From: Pseudomonas sp. PDM16
GTDB taxonomy: Bacteria; Pseudomonadota; Gammaproteobacteria; Pseudomonadales; Pseudomonadaceae
Length of the DNA: 64,000 bases
Assembly (NCBI RefSeq): GCF_014851865.1
Contig: NZ_JACVAM010000004.1
Span: 1-64,000, forward strand
Reading direction: 5' to 3'
A program made the position numbers and the translations under genes. Shown piece after piece: positions 52,593-58,887 of the stretch (its first letter is position 1; each line of letters opens with the position of its first letter). The notes under the pieces were generated by a model, which searched no databases, was not told the origin of the DNA, and saw nothing but the letters and a program-made list of their open reading frames with translations.

Positions 52593-53192
52593 TCAAGGCA
52601 TCACCCGCTTGAACTCTACGACCCAGACCCAGGGATTCGCGGCCCATGAATTGGCGCCGTTGATGCTGCTCCATAGGGCCTGGAATGACTCCTTGTAAGT
52701 CAGGTTCATGCAGTCACACGCTGGAGCGCCATCACTGTCGTACGGGCTTTGGCAGTACGGCACGCATCCCTGAGTACCCTCGGCTTCGGCCTGATCCTCG
52801 CTGATGTCCTGCAGGCGCTCGACGCGCACTGCGGTGATCTCCAGCAGGATGCGGCAGACCCAGCGAGGCATGTGGATGGACGGTTTGTATCCCACGCCCT
52901 TACGGCCAACGTCGTGCGGGCGGTCGGCGCGGTAATGAATCGCGGCGAATTTCTCGTCGCCGTAGACGGCAAACGTCTCGCGAACCCACAGCCTGTCGCC
53001 GGGCTGGCCATAGGGGCAGGCGCGGTCAATCACATGCTGTGGCTCGTGCTCCAGCACCAGGGCTCCGGGCGCGTAGATATTGCCCAGGTCAGGGTGCTTG
53101 ACCGGCTTGGCCACCCGCCGCGTGACCGTCTTCCGGCCCTCGATGATGGCGCGGACCATCGGGCCGCTGAACAGGATCGGGCGCTCAGTCAT
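52593..53192 (-). CDS. ASCH-like phage protein
   Basis: 199 residues. It begins RPILFSGPMVRAIIEGRKTVTRRVAK, then CPYGQPGDRLWVRETF near 60 and ends with NPWVWVVEFKRV. This is the pattern of phage proteins with an ASCH/PUA-like fold, possibly RNA-binding, often annotated as morphogenetic proteins. Function in the phage is unknown. The ATG at 53192 is chosen because it opens the conserved region and overlaps the upstream small gene in ATGACTGA; the ORF is open further upstream. Confidence 0.75.
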   Translation of the reverse strand: MTERPILFSGPMVRAIIEGRKTVTRRVAKPVKHPDLGNIYAPGALVLEHEPQHVIDRACPYGQPGDRLWVRETFAVYGDEKFAAIHYRADRPHDVGRKGVGYKPSIHMPRWVCRILLEITAVRVERLQDISEDQAEAEGTQGCVPYCQSPYDSDGAPACDCMNLTYKESFQALWSSINGANSWAANPWVWVVEFKRVMP

Positions 53193-53349
53193 GGCCTGGC
53201 TCCCCGAGCTTGGTCGCGCCGCATGCGCAGCGATATACGCCGCGTTTGCTGATTCGGATGGTTCGAGGTCCGCCGCTCTGGGTGATGCGGTTGTGGGCAA
53301 ACTTCCACTTGTGGCGCTTGCCGAGCTTGCATGGTTTCACTTCAGTCAT
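53185..53349 (-). CDS. Small basic phage protein with CxC motif
   Basis: 54 residues, basic (KPCKLGKRHKWKF), with a CAC motif near 42 and one further cysteine near 7, suggesting a small zinc-binding fold. Start and stop are both in an ATGACTGA octamer shared with its neighbours (53342-53349 and 53185-53192), so three genes are translationally coupled. No family recognised. Confidence 0.6.
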   Translation of the reverse strand: MTEVKPCKLGKRHKWKFAHNRITQSGGPRTIRISKRGVYRCACGATKLGEPGHD

Positions 53350-53794
53350 GGCTGCCGCCCTCGCTGTCGATGCCCAGGGGCTGCTCAGGTAGTGGCCGCA
53401 GGAGTCGTAGCAGCCCGCTATCGACCGGGATCGGTATGTCGAAATCCAACTGCCATGGCAGGGCGCCTTCGCGTCGGCGCACGGCCAGCAGCAGAGTGTT
53501 GAGGTTGCAGCCCTTGCCGATGGTCATGCCGCCCGGCAGTCGGACCTGGCACGGCAGTTTCCACTCGGCAGCGGCATCAGCGAGTGCGTGGGCGTTGCTG
53601 TTCTCCAGAGCAGAGCCGGGGTAACCGCCGTGCTCGTCGTACTGCTGGTGCCATTCGTGGTTCTCCTGCAGTGCGGCTGCCAGTACGGAGATACGGGCCT
53701 TCAGCCGCTGCACGCAGCTATGGCCACCGTCCTGGCCATGGGCCCAGGTGTAGAAGCACTCCGGGCAGATGTGGTGAGTCGGATTAACAGGCAT
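53342..53794 (-). CDS. Hypothetical phage protein
   Basis: 150 residues with AAGGA before the ATG. The N-terminal region has a possible zinc site (HHICPECFYTW, GGHSC). The middle holds a short coiled coil (ARISVLAAALQENHEWHQQYDEHGG) and AHALADAAAEWKLPCQVRLPGGMTIGKGC. It resembles accessory proteins of Pseudomonas prophages but I cannot name a function. Coupled to the next gene by an eight-base overlap. Confidence 0.65.
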   Translation of the reverse strand: MPVNPTHHICPECFYTWAHGQDGGHSCVQRLKARISVLAAALQENHEWHQQYDEHGGYPGSALENSNAHALADAAAEWKLPCQVRLPGGMTIGKGCNLNTLLLAVRRREGALPWQLDFDIPIPVDSGLLRLLRPLPEQPLGIDSEGGSHD

Positions 53795-53846
53795 AGGGAA
53801 TCCTTACCGCCGGCGTGGCCGGCAGTTGGGTAGTAGGGGAAGGGGG

Positions 53847-54158
53847 TTAGGAGGATTGGTGTTCTACGGGCTGCGGCGCGAGTGCCCCGCGGAGGATGAC
53901 CACCACGCTGCGCGCGGACTCAGCATCAGCCCCGTCGCTACCATCGTCGAACACCGCAGCACGCTCGATGGCTGTGTTCGCGGCAGTGCGCAGTGCCTCC
54001 AACTGGTTGCGCAGGCCATCGACTATTGCCTGCATGTGGCCGGCGACAGCGGCGTCTTTGTCCAGCAGCTTCTGCTGGCGCTCCAGCATGTCAGCAGCTT
54101 CTTTGACGAACAGATCGCCGTCTTCGCCGCGCAGGGCAGCGACCAAATCAGTGGGCAT
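53847..54158 (-). CDS. Hypothetical phage protein
   Basis: 103 residues, mostly helical and acidic, with heptad-like stretches (DLFVKEAADMLERQQKLLDKDAAVAGHMQAIVDGLRNQLEALRTAANTAIERA) suggesting a coiled coil. No known domain. It stands 52 bases upstream of the preceding gene in transcription order and is the first gene of this small minus-strand operon. Confidence 0.6.
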   Translation of the reverse strand: MPTDLVAALRGEDGDLFVKEAADMLERQQKLLDKDAAVAGHMQAIVDGLRNQLEALRTAANTAIERAAVFDDGSDGADAESARSVVVILRGALAPQPVEHQSS

Positions 54159-54244
54159 GGGGATACCTCGCCAGTGGCGTGAAGTAGGAGAGTTGGGATA
54201 GGGTCAAGCGAAGCGGCAGAGGCCGAACTAGCAAGGAGCTAAGT

Positions 54245-54988
54245 GTGGATAGCCTGTTGTTTAAAACTTCCTTCCATAAAGAACATGTGCCGAGTTACAG
54301 GTGCCCCTGCTGTCAAGCCGCTACTATGTCCGCGGTTGATATGCATGTCACATCAACTGAGGCTAGCACGAAGGATATGAAAGAGTATTGGTGGGATCCT
54401 ACGTATGTGGTTCATGTATTCAGACTCTCCTTAAAGTGCTCAGCCTGTGAGGAGTTGGTGTTTGTTCAAGGCGATGGTTATGTGGAGGAAGAGTACGAGG
54501 TCGATGGAGAGGGCGGCTGGAACAAAATATGGCATGACTATCTAAGTCCTAAGTATTTCTTCCCTCCTCTCAAATTTGTTGTCTGCCCGCCGAAAACTCC
54601 CGATGCAGTAGTCGCGCATTTGGAGTCTGCGTCGGCTCTATATTATTCCCACCCTGCGGCTTGCTGTAATAGCTTGAGAATGGCCGCAGAGGGTGTATTG
54701 ACATTCCTTGGTGTTCCGGAATCTCCTGTTGGTGCCTTTGTTAGTTTGGGTACAAGAATTAAGAGTCTCGATCCTGCGTCAAACGAATATACTTTACTTG
54801 ATGCTATACGCTGGCTCGGGAATGAAGGAAGTCATTCGGGATCTCGCATAACTCATAAAGACGCTGAAGATGCCTTTCAAATATTCAGCTTTCTTGTTGA
54901 GGAGTGCTTTAGCGAGCGCAGAAAGGAGATTCAAGAGCTTGCGGCAGCAATTCGTGAGCACAAGGGACCAGTGAGGAGAAGTGTTTAG
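54245..54988 (+). CDS. DUF4145 domain protein, probable lysogeny cargo gene
   Basis: 247 residues from a GTG start with AAGGAG 6 bases upstream. The N-terminus has two CxxC-type zinc pairs (RCPCCQA near 20; LKCSACEEL near 65). The C-terminal half is a DUF4145-like domain (SALYYSHPAACCNSLRMAAEGVLTFLG near 125 and LDAIRWLGNEGSHS near 180). The gene runs against the surrounding phage genes and is distinctly AT-richer, as expected for a cargo gene (moron) expressed from the prophage. DUF4145 domains occur in restriction and phage-defence contexts, so a superinfection-exclusion role is possible but unproven. Confidence 0.78.
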   Translation: MDSLLFKTSFHKEHVPSYRCPCCQAATMSAVDMHVTSTEASTKDMKEYWWDPTYVVHVFRLSLKCSACEELVFVQGDGYVEEEYEVDGEGGWNKIWHDYLSPKYFFPPLKFVVCPPKTPDAVVAHLESASALYYSHPAACCNSLRMAAEGVLTFLGVPESPVGAFVSLGTRIKSLDPASNEYTLLDAIRWLGNEGSHSGSRITHKDAEDAFQIFSFLVEECFSERRKEIQELAAAIREHKGPVRRSV

Positions 54989-55032
54989 ATGATTGAGCAT
55001 CGAGTAGAGCTGGATATAGGGAATAGATAAAT

Positions 55033-55179
55033 CTATATAAGCTCATTCAGCGTCGACCGCGGGCACAATGACCAGGGCACTGTGAACTTCTCGTCCGAGA
55101 ACTTGCAGTGCCAAGCCTGCTGATACATCTGGCCATCCACGAACTCGACACCCTCTAGAGTGAAGGCGAGGGTGGCCAT
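55033..55179 (-). CDS. Possible small phage protein
   Basis: 48 residues: MATLAFTLEGVEFVDGQMYQ, then QAWHCKFSDEKFTVPWS and a short tail. The amino-acid mix looks protein-like, and a purine-rich GGGGGA lies directly before the ATG, although the spacing is too short to be ideal. It may be a real small gene or the remnant of one. The rest of the 54988-55384 gap shows no other gene. Confidence 0.35.
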   Translation of the reverse strand: MATLAFTLEGVEFVDGQMYQQAWHCKFSDEKFTVPWSLCPRSTLNELI

Positions 55180-55351
55180 TCCCCCAGGCGCACAATTCCG
55201 CCAAGGTGCGCTCGTCGCATGCCGTCACCGGCGCCCTCCGCCAAGGCCTACACTGCCGGTCCGCCCGCCTGGCCGGCAGCATCGGGATGACGGCCGGGCA
55301 GGGCGGCCCTGGTGATGAGCGGCTGGAGACGGCCGCGACACAGCGTGCAAG

Positions 55352-55375
55352 AATACTGTAAATGCATACAGTATT
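55352..55375. promoter_or_regulatory. LexA (SOS) operator
   Basis: AATACTGTA-AATGCA-TACAGTATT: perfect 9-base arms around 6 bases. The core TACTGTAAATGCATACAGTA fits the LexA consensus TACTGTATATATATACAGTA at all positions except the centre, and CTG-N10-CAG is intact. It ends 8 bases before the start codon of the next gene, so bound LexA would block transcription. The plus-strand operon behind it should respond to DNA damage. Confidence 0.85.
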
Positions 55376-55383
55376 TGCAGGCT

Positions 55384-55635
55384 ATGAATTCCTACAATCT
55401 CCCTGACTTCAAGCCAATCACCAGCGAGGAGCTGCGCCGCCTCTGGGCTGAGCAACCCTGTCCGGAGGCGCGCACGCTGGTGCTGGAAATCATGCGGTAC
55501 CGGCGCCTGTTCGCCGATATCGACGGGCACTACAAGAACATTCACCAGTCCTGGCGCGACAGTGTTGGAGGCGATCTGGTCGCCCTGCACCGTCTCAAGC
55601 AGGTGATGTACTACGAGCGCAACCGTGTGCTCTGA
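55384..55635 (+). CDS. Small phage protein under LexA control
   Basis: 83 residues, MNSYNLPDFKPITSEELRRL at the start, rich in arginine and leucine with a helical core (TLVLEIMRYRRLFADIDGHY) and a basic end. No known domain. It is the first gene behind the LexA operator and is followed after 12 bases by a zinc-finger-like gene. Similar small genes are common in Pseudomonas prophages; function unknown. SOS control could point to a role in induction, inhibition of the host, or DNA handling. Confidence 0.75.
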   Translation: MNSYNLPDFKPITSEELRRLWAEQPCPEARTLVLEIMRYRRLFADIDGHYKNIHQSWRDSVGGDLVALHRLKQVMYYERNRVL

Positions 55636-55647
55636 CCGGGGGCCGCT

Positions 55648-55881
55648 ATGATCGGCTGCCCGGTGTGCTTCCAGCCGTGCGAGGACCTGTCCACCTCCGA
55701 AGGCCGCGAGGTGATCTGCCTCGGCTGCGGCCACTTCCGTGTCGACGCTGCGCTGCTGTCCCGCCTGCAAAGCCACATGTTCCAGCGCCTGTCAGCCCGC
55801 CAGCGCCTGGCAGAGAGCCGGAAACTGGTTCCGGTACCGGCGCTTACCATCGCCGATGTCGACCTGCTGCAGCCCAAGTAG
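55648..55881 (+). CDS. Small zinc-ribbon phage protein
   Basis: 77 residues. Two CxxC-like pairs, CPVCFQPC at 4-11 and CLGCGHFRVD near 25, form a zinc ribbon at the N-terminus. The C-terminal half is helical (LLSRLQSHMFQRLSARQRLAES). Function unknown; possibly a small DNA- or RNA-binding regulator. GGGGG lies before the ATG, and it is in the same operon as the LexA-controlled gene. Confidence 0.75.
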   Translation: MIGCPVCFQPCEDLSTSEGREVICLGCGHFRVDAALLSRLQSHMFQRLSARQRLAESRKLVPVPALTIADVDLLQPK

Positions 55882-55995
55882 CCGATATGTGACAAGCGGT
55901 GCGCTGCGCCGCTTAGATGGGTCTATGCTGGGTCTCTTGCTGCCCAGCCAGGGAACGGCTTTCCCGGCGGCCCCATTCCCAACAGGGAGGGCGCC

Positions 55996-56189
55996 ATGAT
56001 CAAGTTCCTCGCCACAAGCGTGCAGATGCTGATGGATCACCGCAACGAAGCTCAACGAGCTGTTGAGCTGTTTCTCTTCGAAATTATCCTATCGACTCCG
56101 ATGAGAAGGCTGTGGGTCTGCGCCTTCTCGCCCGAGACGCTGCCGCTGCTGAATACGAATTGAGGGCGTTCGTACACCGAAAGCGGTAG
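55996..56189 (+). pseudogene. Small phage gene, apparently frameshifted
   Basis: An ATG with AGGGAGG upstream opens a 55-codon frame that ends in TGA at 56161. Its first 27 residues look natural (MIKFLATSVQMLMDHRNEAQ...). After a CTCT tract at 56074-56077 the frame becomes odd, while another frame gives the protein-like RNYPIDSDEKAVGLRLLARD and an end at 56189. Removing two bases at the CTCT tract would yield one 63-residue protein. I read it as a CT-slippage frameshift, or possibly a phase-variable gene; an unbroken 55-residue protein cannot be excluded. Confidence 0.4.
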
Positions 56190-56217
56190 TCATATATCTG
56201 CTGTGCAAGGAGGCAGC

Positions 56218-56535
56218 ATGATCAAGATATTCAACGACACTGAATCGGCCGAAGCGATCCTGAATTATGTTCTTGAGCGCGGTATAGCAGGGCTCACGGG
56301 CGACCGCGCTACGATCCGAAAACGGCTATCTGAGATTCGCGGCCGTGCAGATTGGCAGCGGCATCCAGATATCGCTGCGGTGGCCACGGTCTACCACTTC
56401 TGGGGCGAGCTGGCGTTCATCTACAGCGGCAGACTGTTCGGCTATTTCCAGGCCAGAGAGCTTGTGATCGACGCATACGACGAGCAGTTGGCCGCACAAG
56501 GCATCTTCCCTGAAGCCTATCAGCGGGCTGAGTAG
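56218..56535 (+). CDS. Hypothetical phage protein
   Basis: 105 residues. AAGGAGG sits 4-10 bases before the ATG at 56218; an upstream in-frame GTG is not needed. Predicted largely helical (ESAEAILNYVLERGIAGL, TIRKRLSEIRGRADW), with an aromatic middle (VYHFWGELAFIYSGRLFGYF). No family recognised. In the LexA-controlled plus-strand operon. Confidence 0.65.
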   Translation: MIKIFNDTESAEAILNYVLERGIAGLTGDRATIRKRLSEIRGRADWQRHPDIAAVATVYHFWGELAFIYSGRLFGYFQARELVIDAYDEQLAAQGIFPEAYQRAE

Positions 56536-56623
56536 CCATGATGGCTCCAGGCATCTGGAAGCGAACTCCTTAAACCTTTGCGCGCCGTTTGCGGTCTTTT
56601 GAATACCACACTCGGAGATCGTC

Positions 56624-56824
56624 ATGGACCCTTTCAAAGAGCGCAGTCGTCGACTGGCAAGGGCTGCAGCTGCATCGTGGAGCGAAATCGATAGCTACCT
56701 GAGCAGCGATCCTGATCTGAGCACGTCGGATGCCAAGGAGCATATGTTTCAGCTGGAGTCCGTGGCAGAGCAGGCCCACAACGACTACTTCGAGAACGCG
56801 GATGCTGAGGATGCGAAGGGGTGA
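56624..56824 (+). CDS. Small acidic phage protein
   Basis: 66 residues, basic N-terminus (FKERSRRLARAAAASW) and acidic helical C-terminus (MFQLESVAEQAHNDYFENAD). No known domain. Last gene of the plus-strand operon; a terminator follows. Confidence 0.6.
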   Translation: MDPFKERSRRLARAAAASWSEIDSYLSSDPDLSTSDAKEHMFQLESVAEQAHNDYFENADAEDAKG

Positions 56825-56860
56825 CGTTGCGGACCGAGCTTGCGATGTAAGCCAAGCAAG

Positions 56861-56884
56861 AACCCGGCCTTAGCCGGGTTTGTT
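56861..56884 (+). terminator. Terminator of the LexA-controlled operon
   Basis: Perfect 8-bp stem AACCCGGC / GCCGGGTT with a CTTA loop followed by TGTT. It lies between convergent genes and may serve both. Confidence 0.75.
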
Positions 56885-56898
56885 GGGAGGCTGAGCGC

Positions 56899-57105
56899 TC
56901 AGCGAGGGTACTTCATCGGCTCGCCTTCATCGGGCCGGTTGGGTCGCTTGTTCCCAGTATCATTCGGATCGTGCCAGTCGTCTGGACGCTCCTCGTCCTG
57001 TACGTCCTCATCGCCCTCATCAGGTTCCACGTCCGGCCCTACAGGCGGCACCGGATCTTGCGGATCATTTGCCCCTTGGGTATTCGCATAGTCGGTATTG
57101 GTCAT
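56899..57105 (-). CDS. Small acidic, proline-rich phage protein
   Basis: 68 residues, unusually rich in aspartate, glutamate and proline (PPVGPDVEPDEGDEDVQDEE) and likely disordered. GAGGTGAATC before the ATG is a fair ribosome binding site. Highly acidic disordered proteins in phages can be DNA mimics, but nothing here proves that. Confidence 0.55.
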   Translation of the reverse strand: MTNTDYANTQGANDPQDPVPPVGPDVEPDEGDEDVQDEERPDDWHDPNDTGNKRPNRPDEGEPMKYPR

Positions 57106-57214
57106 GATTCACCTCAATCGAAGCCGTGGTGGCTCCTATTGAATTGGAGGAAGGGGCGCTGAGAGCTGTTCAATGATTCGGCGGCGATATCGGACGACGA
57201 GCAGGTATGCGGAT

Positions 57215-57454
57215 TTACTGCTCCCCCGTGAACAGACCTTCCTTCGGTTTCTTCGCCCTGCGCAGCGGTAGGCTGTGCTGACGGAAGAAGTCCCGCCGCG
57301 CATCCAGCCAGGCCTTGTAGGCCCATCCGCTGCGCTCGCTGTACGGGTAGCTCTCGTCGATTATTCGCGCGATGCCGGCGGCGTCCTTGCCGTCGGCCTG
57401 GGCCTGCTGGTGCACCGCCAGCATGTGCTGCCAGCTGGTGGCGTACCAGCTCAT
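57215..57454 (-). CDS. Hypothetical phage protein after the methyltransferase
   Basis: 79 residues, helical (WQHMLAVHQQAQADGKDAAGIARIIDESYPYSERSGWAYKAW) with a basic end. Short proteins with this YSERSGWxYKxW pattern are frequent in Pseudomonas phages; function unknown. Its ATG overlaps the stop codon of the +1-frame ORF (ATGA at 57451-57454) and not that of the methyltransferase, which ends 7 bases earlier. Confidence 0.75.
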   Translation of the reverse strand: MSWYATSWQHMLAVHQQAQADGKDAAGIARIIDESYPYSERSGWAYKAWLDARRDFFRQHSLPLRRAKKPKEGLFTGEQ

Positions 57455-58167
57455 GCCGCGTCACCCCTGACCTGAAAGCAGGCGGAATGCTGCCGCTGCC
57501 ACTCGCGGGTCTTGGCCGTCGCCAATGGCTCGGTTCCGGTCCATCCGATCGGCCATCCCATCAGGCCTTCCCAGAAATCCGGGTTCACATACAGCTTGCC
57601 GGTGGGCGTTCCACGCAATTTGTTCTTGCTGCCGCCGACTTCCTGAAATGTCCCGCCCCAGTGGCTGGATCCACGGCATGGAGTCGGCCACGACCCACGT
57701 CCGCTTGCGCTGGTGGTCGGCGCCGATGTCGTCTGATCCGAGCACACCCCATCGCGCATCAAACCCCAGTTCGGCCAGGTCCGCGAGAACTCGGCCAAGC
57801 CCTCGATGAGGCAGCTCTGCCGCGTTTTCCACGTACGCGTACCGTGGTCGAACCTCGCGAATGATGCGGGCCATTTCCACCCAAAGGCCGCTGGCTTCCC
57901 CCTCGATTCCGACTTTCTTACCTGCCCTGGTGATGTCGACGCAGGGGAAGCCGCCCGAAACCACATCAACAATGCCTTTCCACGGTCGTCCGTCGAAGGT
58001 ACGAACATCATCCCAAATGGGGAACGGTGACAGGTGCCCTTCATTCTGTCGCTGCATGAGTCGTCGGGCGCGGTAGGCGTCGAGCTCCACCGCGCAGACG
58101 GTGTGCCAACCGAGCAGTTTGCCAGCGAGAATGCCTCCTCCAGCGCCTGCGAAAAGTGCCAGCTCAT
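57451..58167 (-). CDS. Overprinted +1-frame ORF inside the methyltransferase gene
   Basis: 238 codons, open in the +1 frame over the full methyltransferase gene. The ATG lies 4 bases after the methyltransferase ATG (ATGAATGAG), so both would share one ribosome binding site. The product has motifs SPASTSP near 75, FARFDHGTRTWKTRQSCL near 105, EFSRTWPNWGLMRDG near 130, SWPTP near 162 and GLMGWPIGWTGTEPLATAK near 200. I recall the same motif series (SPARTS, WKTxQ, TWPRWGxMRxG, WPTP, MGWPxGWT, PLATDKF) from many phage hypothetical proteins. The stop codon overlaps the next start. Expression is not proven. Confidence 0.6.
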   Translation of the reverse strand: MSWHFSQALEEAFSLANCSVGTPSARWSSTPTAPDDSCSDRMKGTCHRSPFGMMFVPSTDDRGKALLMWFRAASPASTSPGQVRKSESRGKPAAFGWKWPASFARFDHGTRTWKTRQSCLIEGLAEFSRTWPNWGLMRDGVCSDQTTSAPTTSASGRGSWPTPCRGSSHWGGTFQEVGGSKNKLRGTPTGKLYVNPDFWEGLMGWPIGWTGTEPLATAKTREWQRQHSACFQVRGDAA

Positions 58168-58171
58168 TCAT
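57461..58171 (-). CDS. Phage C5 cytosine DNA methyltransferase
   Basis: 236 residues, short for the family because the target-recognition region is small. Motif I is ALFAGAGGG near 4, motif IV GGFPCVDI near 72 with the catalytic cysteine, motif VI YVENAA near 118, motif VIII HQRKRTW near 155 and a motif X-like end AIGDGQDPRVAAAA near 215. It would transfer a methyl group from S-adenosylmethionine to cytosine in phage DNA, protecting it from restriction. The start at 58171 gives the canonical N-terminus; the ORF is open further upstream. The same DNA carries a second, +1-frame ORF. Confidence 0.9.
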   Translation of the reverse strand: MNELALFAGAGGGILAGKLLGWHTVCAVELDAYRARRLMQRQNEGHLSPFPIWDDVRTFDGRPWKGIVDVVSGGFPCVDITRAGKKVGIEGEASGLWVEMARIIREVRPRYAYVENAAELPHRGLGRVLADLAELGFDARWGVLGSDDIGADHQRKRTWVVADSMPWIQPLGRDISGSRRQQEQIAWNAHRQAVCEPGFLGRPDGMADRMDRNRAIGDGQDPRVAAAAFRLLSGQG

Positions 58172-58184
58172 GTGATTCCCGCGC

Positions 58185-58496
58185 TTAGAAACTGTCGATG
58201 TAGCTCTTAGAGGGGGTCGGCCAGTTCTTCTTGAGCGCCTCATACAGGCGCTTCACCCAGGCGTCATCTGCAGCGGCGGCACGCCCAACAAAGCCGCCCC
58301 CTGCCTGGAAGGTCTCGAAGCGAAACGCCAGGTCTTTGATGTTTCGACCGCCAATATCTGACGTGGAAATGAAGGCGACTCCCTCCTTTGTCACCCGAAG
58401 CTGAGTGTGGGTTGAGTCGTCATATGCGCCGATCAAGGCACGCACCGAGTCGAGGGTGAGAGCGCCCGGTTGAGCTAGGTTGATTGCGTTCTTCAT
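58185..58496 (-). CDS. Hypothetical phage protein
   Basis: 103 residues from the ATG at 58496. Mixed alpha/beta sequence: LTLDSVRALIGAYDDSTHTQLRVTKEGVAFIS, GRNIKDLAFRFETFQAGGGFVGRAAAADDAWVKRLYEALKKNW. The end is typical of small Pseudomonas phage proteins. It lies 13 bases upstream of the methyltransferase in the same direction. Function unknown. Confidence 0.7.
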   Translation of the reverse strand: MKNAINLAQPGALTLDSVRALIGAYDDSTHTQLRVTKEGVAFISTSDIGGRNIKDLAFRFETFQAGGGFVGRAAAADDAWVKRLYEALKKNWPTPSKSYIDSF

Positions 58497-58596
58497 GTTT
58501 GCTCCAGGCAGCCGCGGTCGCTGCCGGGCTGGCATTGGTTGTGGGAAATGGAGTATCAGTGGGGTACCGGCATGGGGCCGGGTACAGGGAGGGTTT

Positions 58597-58848
58597 ATGA
58601 AGCTAATTCCGGAAACCGCTGGCGATGATTACGTAGAGCTCTCAAATGGCATGAAGGCTCGTATCGTGTGTGTCTGGCATGACATACCAAACCGGATTGT
58701 CTCCTCTTTCTCAGTTCGCCTAGTGGAGGGCGAGGATCAGCAAGTACTTAGCCCGATAGCGAAGTTCGAAGGCCTGATGACACAGGAGGAGGCCAACGAG
58801 AAGGGAACCAAGCTTGCCAACGACTGGTGCGAGAGGAATCTGAAGTAG
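58597..58848 (+). CDS. Hypothetical protein on the opposite strand
   Basis: 83 residues from an ATG behind CAGGGAGGGTTT. Small alpha/beta protein (DDYVELSNGMKARIVCVWHD near 10, EEANEKGTKLANDWCERNLK at the end). Transcribed against the flanking phage genes, so it may be an independently expressed cargo gene. No family recognised. Confidence 0.6.
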   Translation: MKLIPETAGDDYVELSNGMKARIVCVWHDIPNRIVSSFSVRLVEGEDQQVLSPIAKFEGLMTQEEANEKGTKLANDWCERNLK

Positions 58849-58887
58849 CTTCCAGCCCACTGCTCTGCGTCGAGCACAGGGAGCGGA

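Noticed and set aside
55225..55776. Minus-strand ORF of 183 codons across the LexA-controlled genes
   Set aside because: It runs antisense to two short genes that have ribosome binding sites and a LexA operator; its own sequence has no protein features.
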